This document shows positions 21,766 through 35,620 of a DNA stretch of 64,000 nucleotides, piece by piece (within the stretch, counting starts at the first letter, position 1; each line of letters begins with the position of its first letter). The DNA is from Eleginops maclovinus (taxonomy: Eukaryota > Chordata > Actinopteri > Perciformes > Eleginopidae). Below the pieces are notes generated by a model, which saw only the letters and a list, made by a program, of their open reading frames with translations, made no database searches and was not told the origin of the DNA. The stretch covers positions 17,734,148 through 17,798,147 of the forward strand of contig NC_086364.1 of the NCBI RefSeq assembly GCF_036324505.1. The letters run 5' to 3'. Position numbers and translations under genes: made by a program.

Positions 21766-24700
21766 TGACCGACGACTGACCGACCAACCATAGACTGTAT
21801 AACGGACTGTATAATGAGCAAGAAACAAGTTTGCTATCTTCACAATAAATAAAATCTTTGTTCAAATGACTCGCGTTCCACGGCCACCGACCAATCATAA
21901 GCAAGATAAACCACAGCGCGTTCTTTTACCCATCGGTCCCTCTTGGAGTGGAGTGCTCAGTCGTCAGCGAGTGGTTCTTCTGGACAATTTTCGGGATACG
22001 TTACAGATACAAGTTTTGAGGTAGGTCTAGTAGCAGCTAATCTGGCAAAAACATTGTATGCTGTATAATTTTAACGTTGCTGAAGTAAAATTATTTTAGC
22101 CAAATAAAGTGTATTAACATGCTTAAGCTGATCAGCTTGTTAGGTTGCTAGCTAACCTCAGTGAATTGTGTTAAAGTTAGCCTAGCTAGACCAGTTCTAC
22201 GTCACCTCGTTCAATGCGAAAATAATCCGTTTGTGAAGGCTGATCTCCACAGCATCCGTCCTGTTACTGTTATTACTGGCGGCTATGTCATTGTGGTCAG
22301 ATATGAGAGGGATGAAAACGAACACGTAATGAACAAATACACATCCGTGTGTGGTTTAATGAGTAGCTAGTAGTGGTGCAACGGATCATCCGTGATCCGA
22401 ACGGATCAATTATTTCGGTTTCGCATTCATCAACTTTTTAGTAGCTACGAAAAGTTTGGAGTTACGAACAAAATCTACAAACGCTGGCGACCGTGTGTAG
22501 AGTTAGTTTACAGTAAGCACATATAACGCTTCACTGTTGGAAATGACATTATTCATATTGCGCTGTGTTATGTACACAAGACGCAGATGCCTTTGAAACA
22601 CGCGATCTAAAAACGAAAACATATTTTATATGTAGTAACAATTGTTGGCAATTGGCAGGTTTAAGATCCAGATTAGGTTCATGGTTGTGAATTATCTTTG
22701 TAAATCGACTCTATAGATTACACGTTCATTCTACATGTTGAATGATGATAGCGTAATACAAATATAGGCTATACATACAATGACAAAACTGCCGTGGGCG
22801 ATATGTTATCCGTATCCTTTGTTAAAATGAATGTTCAATAGCTCTATGCCAATGGGAACAACAGAACGTGCGCATTACATATGGACCAATGCAACACGTT
22901 CATTACGGCTGTGGACCGATAAACACTCAGTAACGTACGCACACCAACCGGCATGTGCGTGTTTAACACCGTGTTTAACACTGGCGTTACCGCCGCTTAA
23001 CTTAAATAATGAAGAACTGCTTTTAATTACGACTTGGCCGAGATCTTAACGTGCTGTTCATGCGTTTCCCATGAATAGCCTACTACTATAACTCGGAGCG
23101 GAGCAGGATATAATGCGCATGTGCGACGTTGCTAGGCAACGTGTACAAAGGCATTTGCCTACCAAACGTACTGGGGGTAAAAGTATATACCGTAGCAGCA
23201 TTATGCGAAATTACTTAATTGAAGTTTTTATTTAAGTGCAGAACTTGCCAGACGTACTTCCACCACTGTGTGAGATATAGTGTAGTAATGTATACCCAGG
23301 CAGATAATGAAGTTGTTTGTGTTGTACTCCTAGTTTCTCTGTGCTTTGTGCAAGGGGCAGTAAACATGTTTATTTCTAATGGTATGATTATTTAGTAAAT
23401 GTTATTTGCACTCTGTAATGGCTGCATGATAATGTCAAATCTGCGTTTCGATATCCTCATTCACTTCAATGAGAAGGGGCTAAACTCACTTCTGCCACAT
23501 CGGGAAGGCCACGGGACTGAAAGGAATCATGGGAGTTGCAGTCCAGGAGGCTGGGGCCGAGCAGAGCCGTGCCGCTGGAGGGGCCGGAGGGGTGAGGGTG
23601 GTCCGCTTGCCCTTATCGGGAGAGACCATGCTGGCTGCGAGGAGAAGGGACAGATCGTGAATGAACGGGACAGCACACAGGAAACAAAGTGGTCTTTATG
23701 GGATGTCGCTGCAAGAGGAACTCTATATCTAGGTCGCTGTTATCGTGCATTAATAAGAGAAAGAAAGGGGGGACGCACAAAGTGTTCTTTGTGAAAGTTT
23801 TGGTGTTGCTGGTTCTTTTGGTAATGCGTCTGATGTTAAAAAAAACCTCTTACAATTCAAACCGCCTTTTCCCTACGGGTTAGTAACCAGGGGATGTTCA
23901 GGGGGGGATAATAGGCACTATAGAAGTGGTGTTTGTCATTTGAATGTTGGAACACTGAAGATTAAATGACCTAATGTCAATTTCCATGCTCACTTATGTC
24001 TCATAACTTGTTTTCACAATTCTTTTCTACTGAATAATTGATAAAAAGGGTTGGATTTCTAAACAGAACATACAACATTAAGACAGCAAGACTATATTTG
24101 AAGGGGTTAATAAGCTTATTTTAGAACAGTTTAGTAGAATATATATTGATTAAAAAGGGAGACTGCAGTTGGAAGGTTTCTTAATGTTCAGTTTTTCTGT
24201 CTGAGGCTTAAAGTTTCCTTTCTAGTATCATCTCTTTGGACAGGAAACAAAGAGTTGATATGCAGAAAAACGACAAAGAAGATCAGTTAAGCTAATGTTT
24301 GTTTTCATTTGAGAGAGAGACAGACTTACAGAGGAGGCACCCCAGCGTGGAGTCAGAAGAGTCGCTTGGGTACCACTGGGGGTCGTGGCTGGGCGATGGG
24401 ATCCAGCCTCTGGACGGGCTGACGGAGGGAGACGACGACAACAGTTTGGAGCCGTCGTTGTTGCTCAGCTTGGCGGGAGAGAGAGCGGCCTCCTCGCCTG
24501 CAGCAGAGCAGCCATTACATTACACGCACACAATGTGAAACAAGCCAAGCGTCTCTGAAGTTAAGAAAAAACCATTCTCACTTCTGTACAAAGCACTTAA
24601 AAAGGTTTGGCTGTTTTGAAACACAAAATATGTACTTGCAGGATTCTTGCTTGTCATGTTTAAATGCACTTATTGAAAGTCGCTTTGGATAAACGTGTGA

Positions 24701-27700
24701 GCTCAACCAAATGTAATGTGGAAACACACCTGCACCATAGTGGGCTGAGTTGATGGCGAGCTCGATGATGGAGTCGCTGATGTGTGTCTGAGATTCTCCA
24801 GGAGTCTCTTCAGGGGGGCCGGGGAGGGAGATGTCCAAGAGCGAGGCTACGCTGGGGGGAGGGAGGAGAGAGTCCCCACCACCGCTCGCTCTGGGAGATG
24901 GTGAGAGATGACCATTCTGTGAAAAGAAAAGAAAGTTATTTGGATTTTTACAGTTTTATTTCCTAAACAGATGAGTTTTCAGAGTACAATGTGCTCGTGT
25001 TTTCCACCCAGCTGGCCAGGCTTGGATGCAGGAACATGATAAAAAAATTAACACCATTAACTTCTAAAAACAGGCATGAGTACTCAACATAAAGCTACCA
25101 AATGTTTCCTGCTGATGGTTTGTTGAGAAGGACGTACAAGCTACACTCACAGCGAACAAGTTATAAGATGGAAATACTTCAAATATCCATCCCTAATAAC
25201 TACTGAGGTATGTGCAACAAAGCATAAAAATGGAGGAGAGATGAGAACAAACAGGAAGGTATGTGAAGACACAACGTCAAGCAACGCTCCAGGGCATTCT
25301 GTGTGTACGCAAGTGTGTGTTGCTGACCTCCGGGACATTGTGCTGGAGGAGTTGAGGTCCAGGCTCAGCATCGACAGCGGGCGAGGTGTTGAGCAGGGTG
25401 CCGTTATCAGCAGCAGGAGAATCTGGCTCTCTGCGGGGACTGCTGGGGATGATACCTGCCGACTTAGCTGCCAGGTCGATGGCACCTGAAAGAGAGTTAA
25501 GAGTTCAGAAACACCAGGGGCTTGTCACATCAGAAGCGACATGATGAGTGTTACCAGCAACTGAGCATGTCATGACGAGCCAACCAAATGAAACCCTAGC
25601 AACAGTGTAGTATAAAAATGTAAAGCATGAAAATGAACATCTTCCCCTAAGAGACAGATTAGCTGGGTATTTAGGGACCAGTGTCTTACACAAAAATAAC
25701 TGTAAATAGTTTAACGAAAGCTTGATTTGACACAGAAGGAAACCCATTTCTTGACAGTATTTTGGTTGTGTATTATAACCCTTAACTTTGTGATACATCA
25801 AAACTGTACCTTACTGACTGTTAATCTAGAGGTTCACTTTTATTTTGAAAGGTCATAATGATACAACTCACTTTAAACGGTTTTATTATGATGCTTATGT
25901 TGGCTTCCTGTTTGGCAGAGCTATTTTAGTGAAGGATCCATATAATCCATATCCATAACCCAATTAAAGGAGAATTTCAAAATAAGAAGAAAGACTAATA
26001 CAGTTTTTTCAAGAGGAGGTCAACTAATGCTCAAACTTCAACAGTATCACACAACCCGAACTACAGCAATCATTTAGTTTAACACTAAGAAGAGAAAAAC
26101 AGATGACAGCAGGACGTACTGGAGAGCTGGCTGGCGGCTGCAGAGGTGGACGCTGCCGGGGACGCTTTGGACTGGAGGGGACGGGAGGAAGGAGCCAGGC
26201 GAGTGTGGATGGGCCGGAAAGATCCAGTTCCTGAGGGAAGAAACAGGAAGTGAGAGAACAAGAGATTAGCAGGGCTGTTGTTGAAAAAGAGAAATTACAT
26301 TTAGTGAGTTCACAGAGAACACTAGCTAAGTGTATTTTTAACATTTATACATGAATAAGCCGGTTTTAGGTCTTACTTTGAAGAGGTATTAGGGATTGGG
26401 GAAATGAACTGTTTACTTTTGCTGACAGGACATTGTACTGTAGGGTCGTGGTGTGTGAAGAGTACCTGTGGCAGAGGAGTTCGAGAGGATGGAGAAGGAG
26501 CAGACGTGCTGAGGAGTGTCTCCTGTAGTTCGGGGTAGGAGTGTTCGCTGTGGAAGAGAAGAAGCCACTGAACTACCTGCACAGTTTGACAGAGAGCATT
26601 ACAGGACATTTGACTATATCCTTACCCCAGAAACGAGCATTCAAATCCTTTCTGAAATGCCTAAAACTGCAATTTTTCATGGCTTTTTCAACTTTATCGG
26701 AATTAGTTTTTATCTACATTTAACTTTATAGATGGAGTCATTAAAAAAAAGTGAGAGTGATATGACTTGCAACATAGGTACAAGGCTGGATAACTGGGCG
26801 TTTTTTAGGCATGTTTTATAACCACTGTAATAATAAAAGGAGCTGACCCTGTGTCATTGTTTTTTAAATACACGTGTTCCCTCTTACCTGAACTACAAGT
26901 GGTTTTCGTAGTTGTCGGTTTCGAGGTTTTCTTTGTCTTGAAAGAAAAATATCTGACTGCATCTGTAGCAAGAAAAAGAAGCATTTTAACATGTGTTCAT
27001 GTCTCTGTGGACGATTGATTCATCGCACAGTTGGTGTAAAATAGTGCTGAATTTCTCCTTACACTGATAGAGTCGAGCTGCTGTTTGAGGGCGAGCTCGG
27101 CCTCCTTGTTGGGGGAGAACATTCTGTTGTGCCGTGAGCTGTTGGGGGGCAGCGTGGTGGGAACTGCAAACACGCCACTTTCTGCATCGCTGCCCGCCGT
27201 CGACCCCAGCAGAGAGCGGGGGAGGTTGCGTCCACCTTGAGAGGAGGAGCAAGTAAAATGTGTCATTTGAGGAGGCCAAAATATTTAAGGAAAATAATGT
27301 ATTAAGCCAGGGAACAACTCCAGTTTTGTGGGTTGAGTAGATGATTACTTCAACAAAAAGCAGAGATACATTATCAGTAAAGTCACCTGATCAGTCACAT
27401 AAGCACTTACACGATTCTCTATAAAGTAATCATTCTTTGACATCTTGATGATATCAAATCTATTAAACCCAAATAAGATTCTGTTATGAAGTAACCGAGT
27501 AGCTGCTATGCTCGGTAATCAGCTACACTGAATGTACAGTGAGTGCCTGTAGCAGTAGCGTTTAGTGTGTGAAGAGTACCTGAGACGGCAGTGTTTGGCA
27601 GGTGCAGCCGGGCCCCTCGGATAGAGGGCTGCTGCCGGCCGAAGCTGGGGCTGCGTACCCCTGCTATGGGTACCTTCCCTGGAGATGTTTGGTTATGCTC

Positions 27701-30700
27701 CTCCTGATGGTTCTTCATTGGAGATGTAGGGCAGAGCTCTGGAGCCTGCAGGAGAAACTACATTATTGACACTGTCTGCTCTACATGTTCTGGTAACCAG
27801 CTATCCGGACAAAAGTAAGAAGAAGCTGTAAGAACAGTTGATCCCTACCAAAGGTTTAGGATTGACCTCCGTGGCGACCAGTTTGAGCAGGCAGCGCAGG
27901 ACACGGTTTGTCCTGTTGGGCTTGAGCTTCCCCGAGGCTTGTCCATTTTCTTGGTTACTGAAAGGAGCGCCGATGGGCTGCCACTCGTACTCCAGCTGTA
28001 GCTTGCCAGGCTTCCCGAACATCAGGTAGAGCTCGGCCAGGGTGACGTTCTCAGCGTCGCGGGTGCTCCAGCCCTCGCCTCTGATCTGCTCCACGGCTCG
28101 CTCTTTGGCTGCCGATGCAGATCCCTGCGACATTCCCTCCTCCGAGCACGTATTCTTGCCCGGGGGCGTCTGGTTAGCTTCTGGAGAAGACGTGCAGGTG
28201 ATCTGCTCCTCTTCGCACTGCCCTAATGAACTTTCTGTAACACTGCACAACTTATCCGTGCTTTTAGTCCCTGCTAAACCGTTACCGGCCTCCACACCAG
28301 TCGAGTTTCCCCCTTCCCACATCCCCTCTTCCCTTTGAGCCATAGTCTGCTGAACGGAAGCAGGCACAGTCTTCTCCTCTACCTTTGGAGAACAGTCTTG
28401 TAAAGGCTCTAGGTAAACAGGCTCAGTTCGTCGACTATCACCCGATCCAGCAGCAACGCTGCTTCCCCGCCCAGATTTAGCGCTAGTCCGAAGTGGTTGA
28501 GCCGTGTGAATACCCAGAATCTGAGCAGCCGGTAGCTCCTTGGCGTTTGGCCGGGTCTTGCCACTCTCTAGCCAGTGTACAGTGCAGGAGGCTTTGGAGT
28601 GGACGACACGAGCCACACCGGGCAGCGTGGTCAGAGTGCTGCTCTCAGCGGGGTAAAGGAAAAGCTCCTCCTGCTGGGATCTACGGGAAGAGGCTGTGCC
28701 AGACTGGCCGCCCTCCAGAGCCTCCCTCTCCATCAGACTCTTGAGCTGAAGCGTCAGGGTCAAGGACTCAGACATCAATGATAGAAAATATGCACGCAAA
28801 AATATTGCTCTCAGAAGCTAAAATAATATATCAGAGAGTAATAAAAAGATGAAACTTGATTTACGATTAATCATCTTATTGAAGATAGCTGATAAAAATG
28901 TAATGTTTCAAAGGACATTTTAATTCAACTTTTTTGCCCCAAATGTCACATAACCTTGTATTACTGACTTGCTTTAAAACCCCCTTTTTAAAAAAATCAT
29001 AAACTCAATCGATACTTCGGTACAAAGTAGCAAACAATCTGAGGTTCTGAAAGGATACAATCCGCTGGTCGTGGTACGTCCACTTCTGTTTCAGATACTC
29101 TATGAGGCTGGAGACTTTCCTGTGGAGCTCCACCACCATCCTGTGTTGGAGAAGATACCAAATACATAATTGATATGTTATGTAATGCCGAACACCACTG
29201 CTGAGTAATGTAGTTGTAACAGTCCTTGTAGCACTTTTATGTCCCACGCTACAGGTATTCTCATATATACCCTTAATATATCATTAATCTGGATTTTCCA
29301 AAGTACATATACACATTTTTACATTGTTTTTGCTCAATCTCGTGTAGTCTTGTGGTGCTTGGATAGATGGGCATCATTTTCATTGCTTGATGTTGCATCC
29401 ATTCAAATGCCAACATCTAAAAAGTGGCCTTCCTCTGCCAGTAAGGCATTGCATTACTGAACCATGGAAATTGTTAAAAAATGTATTTTCTTACATTCAA
29501 ATGTGCAACACAGGATTTAAATAACACATTTAAATGTCTGCTTTTAAGAAAATTACCAAGAAAAGATTTGGATTGTGTTTGTAGTTAATAACTCCTCTCA
29601 GACATTAGTTAACAATCATGGCTCACCTGAGGCGAGGGTTGTGGGCGAGAGTCTGAACGCGAGCCCAGGAGTGGTTACTGCGCGGCTGGAGCTCCACGGC
29701 CACCTTCAGGGGGAGACGCACCGGCTTCTGGTCCTCCTCATCGCTTACTCCTGCAGGGAAACAAAGACACAGCACCAATGAGACACACTAACAAAGAAGA
29801 AAATGCATTCATGTATTTTCCGAAGACACGTATTACATAAACAGTTCAATACGAGGCTAACGGTTGAGATGAATGGATTAAGGAGTTGAGTCCTCTTGCA
29901 ATCGCTCAAGCTCAATTGATAAGCACAGAAGAGAAACAGATCATAACGGGATGAGGACTCTTGCCAAGATTTTTGCAAACGATGATGCAACACAAAATGA
30001 GAAACATGGCAGATGCAAGTGGTGGGATTATATTATTTAGACACGAGTTAAAGCATGTTTTCTGTAAGTTAAGTGAGGGGCACATGCCAGACAGTTGGAC
30101 CAGTGAGCTCCATCATCTCCATCCTGCTTCTCCTCCTCACTTCGCTGCCACAGAGTTACCATGGAAACACCTCTAGCCCACACTATGCATTTGTTATTGC
30201 TAAAAACCCCACCCCCACAAAACCCAATGTCTCACCATCACCATGGTTTTTTATTTTATTCCGCACTGATGTTTGTTTACTTTGTATGTATAGAGTGTGG
30301 TGGGTGTCACATGCTCACCGTCTGGGTCACAGAGTTTCTTCAGGGCTCGGCACATGGGAGCTTTGATTCGCAAGTTCCTCCCTTTGGAGCGCACCGTGGT
30401 GGCCCTGATCGAACAGACAGAACAGTCAGTGAGTGGTGGCAGCTTTTATGGATCACGTGCACATCACAGAATAACCTGAATCACCCTTTAATACCCATGG
30501 TACAGCAGAGTACCATGCAGTAGGTCAATTATACAATATCGAGAAATGTCCTTTCAGTAATAATAGTAGTCTGATATTATAAGCGTTCCTGCTGCTAATG
30601 CAAATGACTTATTTGCAACATGACACTGTGACCTCACACTGAGGTTGAGAGCTTATCTGTGTCTTTGCAGATGTGATATAGTACTTTAAATGAAGAACTG

Positions 30701-33700
30701 CATACATGACAATCCCAGACATGTGCATGAACACACAGCCTTTGTTTTTTAATATAAAAAAATGTGAGTGGGAAATGCATTTTGTTCTAATTTCACTACC
30801 CACTTACCCTTGCTGGATTAAATCGTTCAGTTTTGCCACGTTCTTATCGTCCATTACTGTCAAAGACAAAACAAAGAGCTGTTTACGACATGGTCTCACA
30901 GGAGCAGCTGTCCCCCATGACTGCGAGGGAGCAGCGCCTAATCACATCCCTGATGTCCCAGACGAACAGCTGACAAACACTGGCACTCAAAACAACTTTG
31001 CATTCATGTTAGTGCAGCATTCACTTACACCCGCCAACTTTTTTGCGGAGCTCGGCGTAGCAGATGAGGCCGTACAGTTCTTGGGAGGATTTCTTCAGCA
31101 CTCTGGAGTACGCTGCGGAGGAAAAGAGCCAAAAGTCACAAAAACAATGCAGGAAGCATATGGTCTACCCGTCAACTTCCACAGTTCCCACTCTTCTTTT
31201 GGGTGAAAAAGACATAGTGCCGCTCACCGTTGGCAAAGTCGATGTGTTTGGAGATCTTATGCCAGGTCCGGTAGTAAAAGTGTCGAACCTGCTCCTTGTT
31301 CTTCACCATGTTGGCCGGCTTGCCTCTTTTCTTGTACTTCATTGCGATGTTGTTCTGGATAGCCTCAAAATCCTTCCCATGCTGGAAAAACAAGTAGTTA
31401 AGAGGTCAGTGTAAGATCTCTCTGCACTTTAAGTTGTGCCACATAATTGAAGGCCCATTTATGTTCCGTGACAATGTATTTGGTTCTGCCCTTTACCTCG
31501 TAGAGACCCTCAAAAAAGCTGTTTTTGTCCTCTGTGCTCCATGACTCCCACTGCCGACGGGCCCTCTTCTGGTTGCCAGCCTGCTCCTCCTTCTCAGCAG
31601 ACCCTTGGCCCTTGGAGGCTTTCGACACTCCCCCTGTGGAGCCGGCCACAGGCCCCGACTGCGCCACTGCCCCCTGAGAGGAAGAGCCATTCTCTGCCCC
31701 TGTGGTACGCAGGGACGGGAGCCAACACATAAATCAGTCAAGAAACATTTAGAGAAATAAACACAACTTCCATATGACAATAAAAGATGCAAGAATTGTA
31801 TCAAATGTCTAGTCAACTTCAGGAATTATTTGGCATGGCAAGGAAACAAAAATGTAGTAGTGGTTGGGGAGATGTTAAAACCCACCCACAAATCACAAAT
31901 CCACCCACTGCCCTTCCACTGCACACCCTTCAGAGCTCCCCCTTCTGGGGTTCAGCTCTGGCAAGGAGGCAGGAAAAACAATCAGTACCAGGTCCACAGG
32001 ACACAGGTCCAACTCCAGACAGGCCCAAGAGTTAACCCCAGCGCAGAGCACAAAGCCAGAGGCATTAACGCAAAGTCAGTCGCTTTGCAGCACTTGACTA
32101 TTTTGAGGCATAAATCCCAAAAAAAGATGCTTGTTTACAAATACAAATCGGTGTCGGGGTCATATGCACTAACCTAAATGTGTCTCTTTTAAAATAGCTA
32201 TACACCAATATAGCATCATGTCAAAATAAGTAGGGCTTTCTTAGTAAACTGGTCATCACGTTGGCAATCTAAATATACATTTGATGAAACCATCACAATG
32301 TGCTTCCAATTACTTTTTGAAGCCATTTTAAAAAAAAGAAATACTGCATACTGTCACTACAGAGCATCATGATAATACACTGAAACAAGGCAGTAATAAT
32401 TCCTCTCTAGGCTGGGAAACGAAAACTAAATCTAGTTACAAAGAAGCTGGTTTTTATTTTGTGTGGTCGCACTTTAAAAACAGGGTTTCAATTGCCAGAC
32501 TTTCAACATCCACATAGCTATAAGTCTGTAACATATGGGACATGAATGGACCTGCCACACACCCACTGATACATTTTTCATAAGTGTTTCTCATCATTTG
32601 TGGTCGCTAATCAGCGAGCCAAATCCTTTGGGTTGTTTATAATGCAGTTAAGCCTGATGGCCTCAAGTTATATTACTTTCAATTTGTAATTCAGTGTCAG
32701 AGATTTGCTAACATGACAATGCTTCACTCACACTTGTAGTTTGTTGTATCAATCGTGTTCGTGGTACACAGATGGATAAATTGTAAATAATATTGAAACA
32801 ATAATATAATAAAAACAGTAAAAATGTAGATTGAATTCACCAATTATTGCATCAATCACATAATTAAATTGTTAAGCGTATTAAAGAAATACTGCTCTTT
32901 TTCCTATATTTGCTTAAAATAAAGTCAAACATTTAAGCAACTGACTATAATAATGCTTCTCTCCTGTCCTGCTTTAACTTGCTGCAGAATCACTGAAGTA
33001 TTTGTTTGTTTCTTCTTTCACTTGATAATGACAGCCCATTGATTCTAAAGCCATAATGTCAAGTTTCTAAAAGAATTGTAACTGGGAGTAGTCAGCTCTT
33101 AATTAAAACGTAAATTATTGTCCTTCACTTTCCTCCTTTCCACAGAAATGGTTCACAGGTTGGTATTGCAACTCGCCCCAAAAAATCTGCCCTGAGTTCA
33201 ACCCAGGCGGTGGCCCGGAGTGAGTTTACACACAGCAGCAAAAACATCACTTTAGCCATCACGGATAATAATAATAAATAAACAGTGACAACAAGGGGCA
33301 GACCCCCGCTGCTAATCCCACCTTTAAACACTTTCCCCCCTGAGCTGGACAAATTAAGTACCTTTGGATTTTGCCCCTCCGTGTCCATTGATGGTGGAGC
33401 CGATTGAATCTTTCCGGATGCGTTTGCTCGGGGGTCGGACGCTTGATCGGAGAAAATGATGCTGGTCGTGACAAGGAGGGGCGGGATACGCTGAGGTCTG
33501 GGACTGCTGGGTTGAGCCAAGTCCGGTTCGGTTCGGTGGAGAGGCAAGGAGGACCGGAGCTGAACCGGGGCTGAGAGCCGGGGCTGATGGATTAAGAATC
33601 TCCACTCCGTCGTCTCCCTTTGTACTGCGCTCCTCGCTCGCCTGCTCTCCGCTCTCCTCCTCGTCGCAACCTTCGGGCTTTCTGGACGGATTCCTCCTCC

Positions 33701-33737
33701 CATCGACACCGATCCCCTCCCTGGAGCCCAGTGTCAT
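21115..33737 (-). CDS. cramp1: cramp1, cramped chromatin regulator (SANT-domain protein)
   Basis: Nineteen coding exons on the minus strand, about 1,144 codons (plus-strand coordinates): 33362-33737, 31497-31699, 31228-31381, 31029-31112, 30808-30856, 30319-30404, 29627-29750, 29059-29140, 27849-28745, 27580-27745, 27063-27235, 26888-26962, 26466-26547, 26120-26230, 25328-25485, 24730-24916, 24330-24497, 23490-23634 and 21115-21228. All phases agree except at 23490-23634. The N-terminus (MTLGSREG) is acidic and Pro-rich. A Myb/SANT domain at about residues 173-240 includes RRQWESWSTEDKNSFFEGLY and VRHFYYRTWHKI. Conserved blocks follow: KGRNLRIKAPMCRALKKLCD, ELHRKVSSLIEYLKQKW, AVPTTLPPNS, AIDLAAKSAG and SHDPQWYPSDSSDSTLGCLL, ending near RFNDLAQQLAV. 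Drosophila Cramped is a Polycomb-group gene; vertebrate CRAMP1 is reported to promote linker-histone H1 gene expression. The nuclear chromatin role is inferred by family. Confidence 0.93.
21415..21640 (+). mobile_element. TTAA-target element, second copy (truncated)
   Basis: TTAA (21411-21414) is followed by AGGTCACCTATTATGC, then 'aaaatccactttttcatg' and 'ttacataaatatgtcccc'. This is the same family as the copy at 2444. The match fades near 21640, and no matching right terminus with TTAA was found. It lies in the last intron of cramp1. Confidence 0.6.
21640..23150. repeat. Probable transposon-derived DNA in the last cramp1 intron
   Basis: This stretch contains 'tttcggcgaaattcgccg', a long poly-G run, 'gtggtgcaacggatcatccg' and many short mirrored pieces, unlike the surrounding intron. 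It looks like one or more mobile-element remnants. I found no paired termini or coding domain and cannot name a family. Confidence 0.35.
21736..21762 (+). repeat. Poly-G run of about 27 bases
   Basis: An uninterrupted guanine tract follows a T-run. On the minus (cramp1 transcript) strand it is poly-C. Such tracts form G-quadruplexes and are also prone to length error. Confidence 0.9.
24655..24715 (+). repeat. SINE/LINE-type 3' tail fragment
   Basis: 'gtcgctttggataaacgtgt' and then 'aaatgtaatgt' is the common ending of fish SINEs with an L2-like tail, the same class as the element at 1087-1246 but on the plus strand. Only the tail is recognisable. Confidence 0.5.
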
Positions 33738-33738
33738 G

Positions 33739-35506
33739 CTGTCAGAACACAAACAGTGAAAAATGGTCACATTAGGAGCAAAGCAGTGTGTAAAATTAAC
33801 TTCTAAAGACGACGTTTACTGTCTCTCAACATGGCCGCCGCTGTTTGTTTCAAATCCCCTCTCCGGTCCCGACAAAACAACACCAAATATATGCATTTAA
33901 CGTCTTCGTATAAATTATATTCAACAATTAAAACAGTCTAGTAACTGCCTGTGGTGTTTTACCGAGTGTCTTTCGGCTCAAATGGACAATAATTCAGGTT
34001 GAATTTCAACTAAATTCAAATGCGAGCGCTTTTCAGTTTAGCGCCCTGCAGAAACGACAACGAAACCCCTCCGTGCATTCGACCTCTAAATAAAGTGTTT
34101 ATTTTAGACAGAATTGTACCCATTTTCGTGCTCTTCGCTAGTAGGCGACGTCTTCTTCCTCTTCACCATGAGTCCGACCGGTTAGATTGAAAAATGCTGA
34201 TCAAATGTATCATAATAAAACCGAGAGCGATCTCTACGCTTTCTGCCCTCTCCTTGCTCCTGCTTCGACTGAACTGAACTCTCTGCGCAGTTCAACTGTT
34301 TTCCATCAGCAACAACATTTCTCAATTTTCTTTGCAACAAGAAGTAAACCTAGAAAACCACTGGCAAAAAAATATGCATTTAAAGCTTACATTGAAGACG
34401 AATTGACCGTAGCATATGATAGAAGAGATTGGGACGCATAGATAGCTTTATTAACCTGTGCGCAAGTGGACTTTGCTTGACACTACGTCACGATCGCCTG
34501 TAGAAACCATGTCTGTAAAACTATTTATTTTATATACATATTGAAAATGTTAGGCTTTGTGACAACACTGTATTTGCTTAGCTTAGTATCGCCTTATGCA
34601 TGTACTTTATCCTATATCGAGAGCAGGGCAGGCTTTTTGTGGCCGTTTCACATCAATACCTAGTGTGTAACATGTGTCTAATATTATTATAATTTGTGAA
34701 CAGGACTGGATTTATAATATTTGGTTTGCTCGAATGGAATCCCATCAATCTCTACATTTCTGAATAGTCGGGAGTTCGTGAAGGCAGAGGATTGCAGCAA
34801 GAGAAAGCTGCAGTAAGAAATATTAATTAAAGATATGAGAAGTTTCTGTATGAACATGTCAAGGGTCATCCCCTTCCCTACATTCCCACACAGCTTTTTT
34901 AATTCGTATGTTGTGTCACCTAAAAGCCCAATTTCACTTTCGATCACCCACAAGTTATAACAGATCCGATAGCAGTGAGGGACCTAAACTAAAGATAGTT
35001 TTCCCCCTGAGCTCATTGGAATCTCAAAACTATAATTAAATGAAACGTTTTTTACATTATACTTAATCTCAAAAATATTGTTTCACCATAGGTTCAGGTT
35101 CATCTAAAATCTCACAGCATTACACTCATTTAACAGAGTTTCATTACATATTGCATCTTCAAAGTTAGATTCATCATTACAGTCTAACCACTGCTCTGGT
35201 GCTATACTAAAAGGTTGACAATTACACTCTAATTGGAAGGTGTAAAAAGTCCACAAGTGAGACGTTTCTGTGCAAACAGTTGTCGTTTACATTGGTGTAA
35301 AAAGCTATATAACATGCATACAAGAGTTTCCTACATTCATAACGTGGTACCTAGCATGGCTGCTGTTGTTGGAAAGCTAACGCTAATGCTGTGGTAGCCC
35401 AACAAGCCCTAACGCTGCAAAACATGCTTGTAACATAATGCCTAATATACGTAAAAGCTCAAACAGCTTGTTAGATAGATAAGACTTATAAAGGTTTAGG
35501 AATTAC
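33739..35506 (-). other. Presumed first intron of cramp1
   Basis: No coding exon is recognised. The first coding exon has an acceptor one base before its ATG (TTCTGACAG|C), so the 5' UTR must come from an upstream exon. Confidence 0.5.
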
Positions 35507-35620
35507 CTGAAGTTGAAGCCTGTCGATGGTGTTATTAGTCGAGAAACAGGCTAGCATTGCTAGCTAACGGCAGCCGTCCAGCTGGTCCAGCTTGTTGCGG
35601 ATGACAGCTCCTGCGGTTCG
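35507..35620 (-). promoter_or_regulatory. Candidate cramp1 first non-coding exon and promoter
   Basis: On the minus strand a CG-bearing stretch ends in a donor, CTTCAG|GTAATT (donor 35506-35501). It is the nearest good donor upstream of the coding exon. The exon start is not defined. It lies about 0.9 kb from the divergent jpt2 start. Confidence 0.4.

Noticed and set aside
23399..23794. 131-codon plus-strand frame as a gene
   Set aside because: It is antisense to the penultimate cramp1 exon and has no family match.
33125..33709. 194-codon minus-strand frame overlapping the first cramp1 coding exon
   Set aside because: It is a different frame over the same DNA. The cramp1 frame starting at 33737 matches the family and has proper splice sites.
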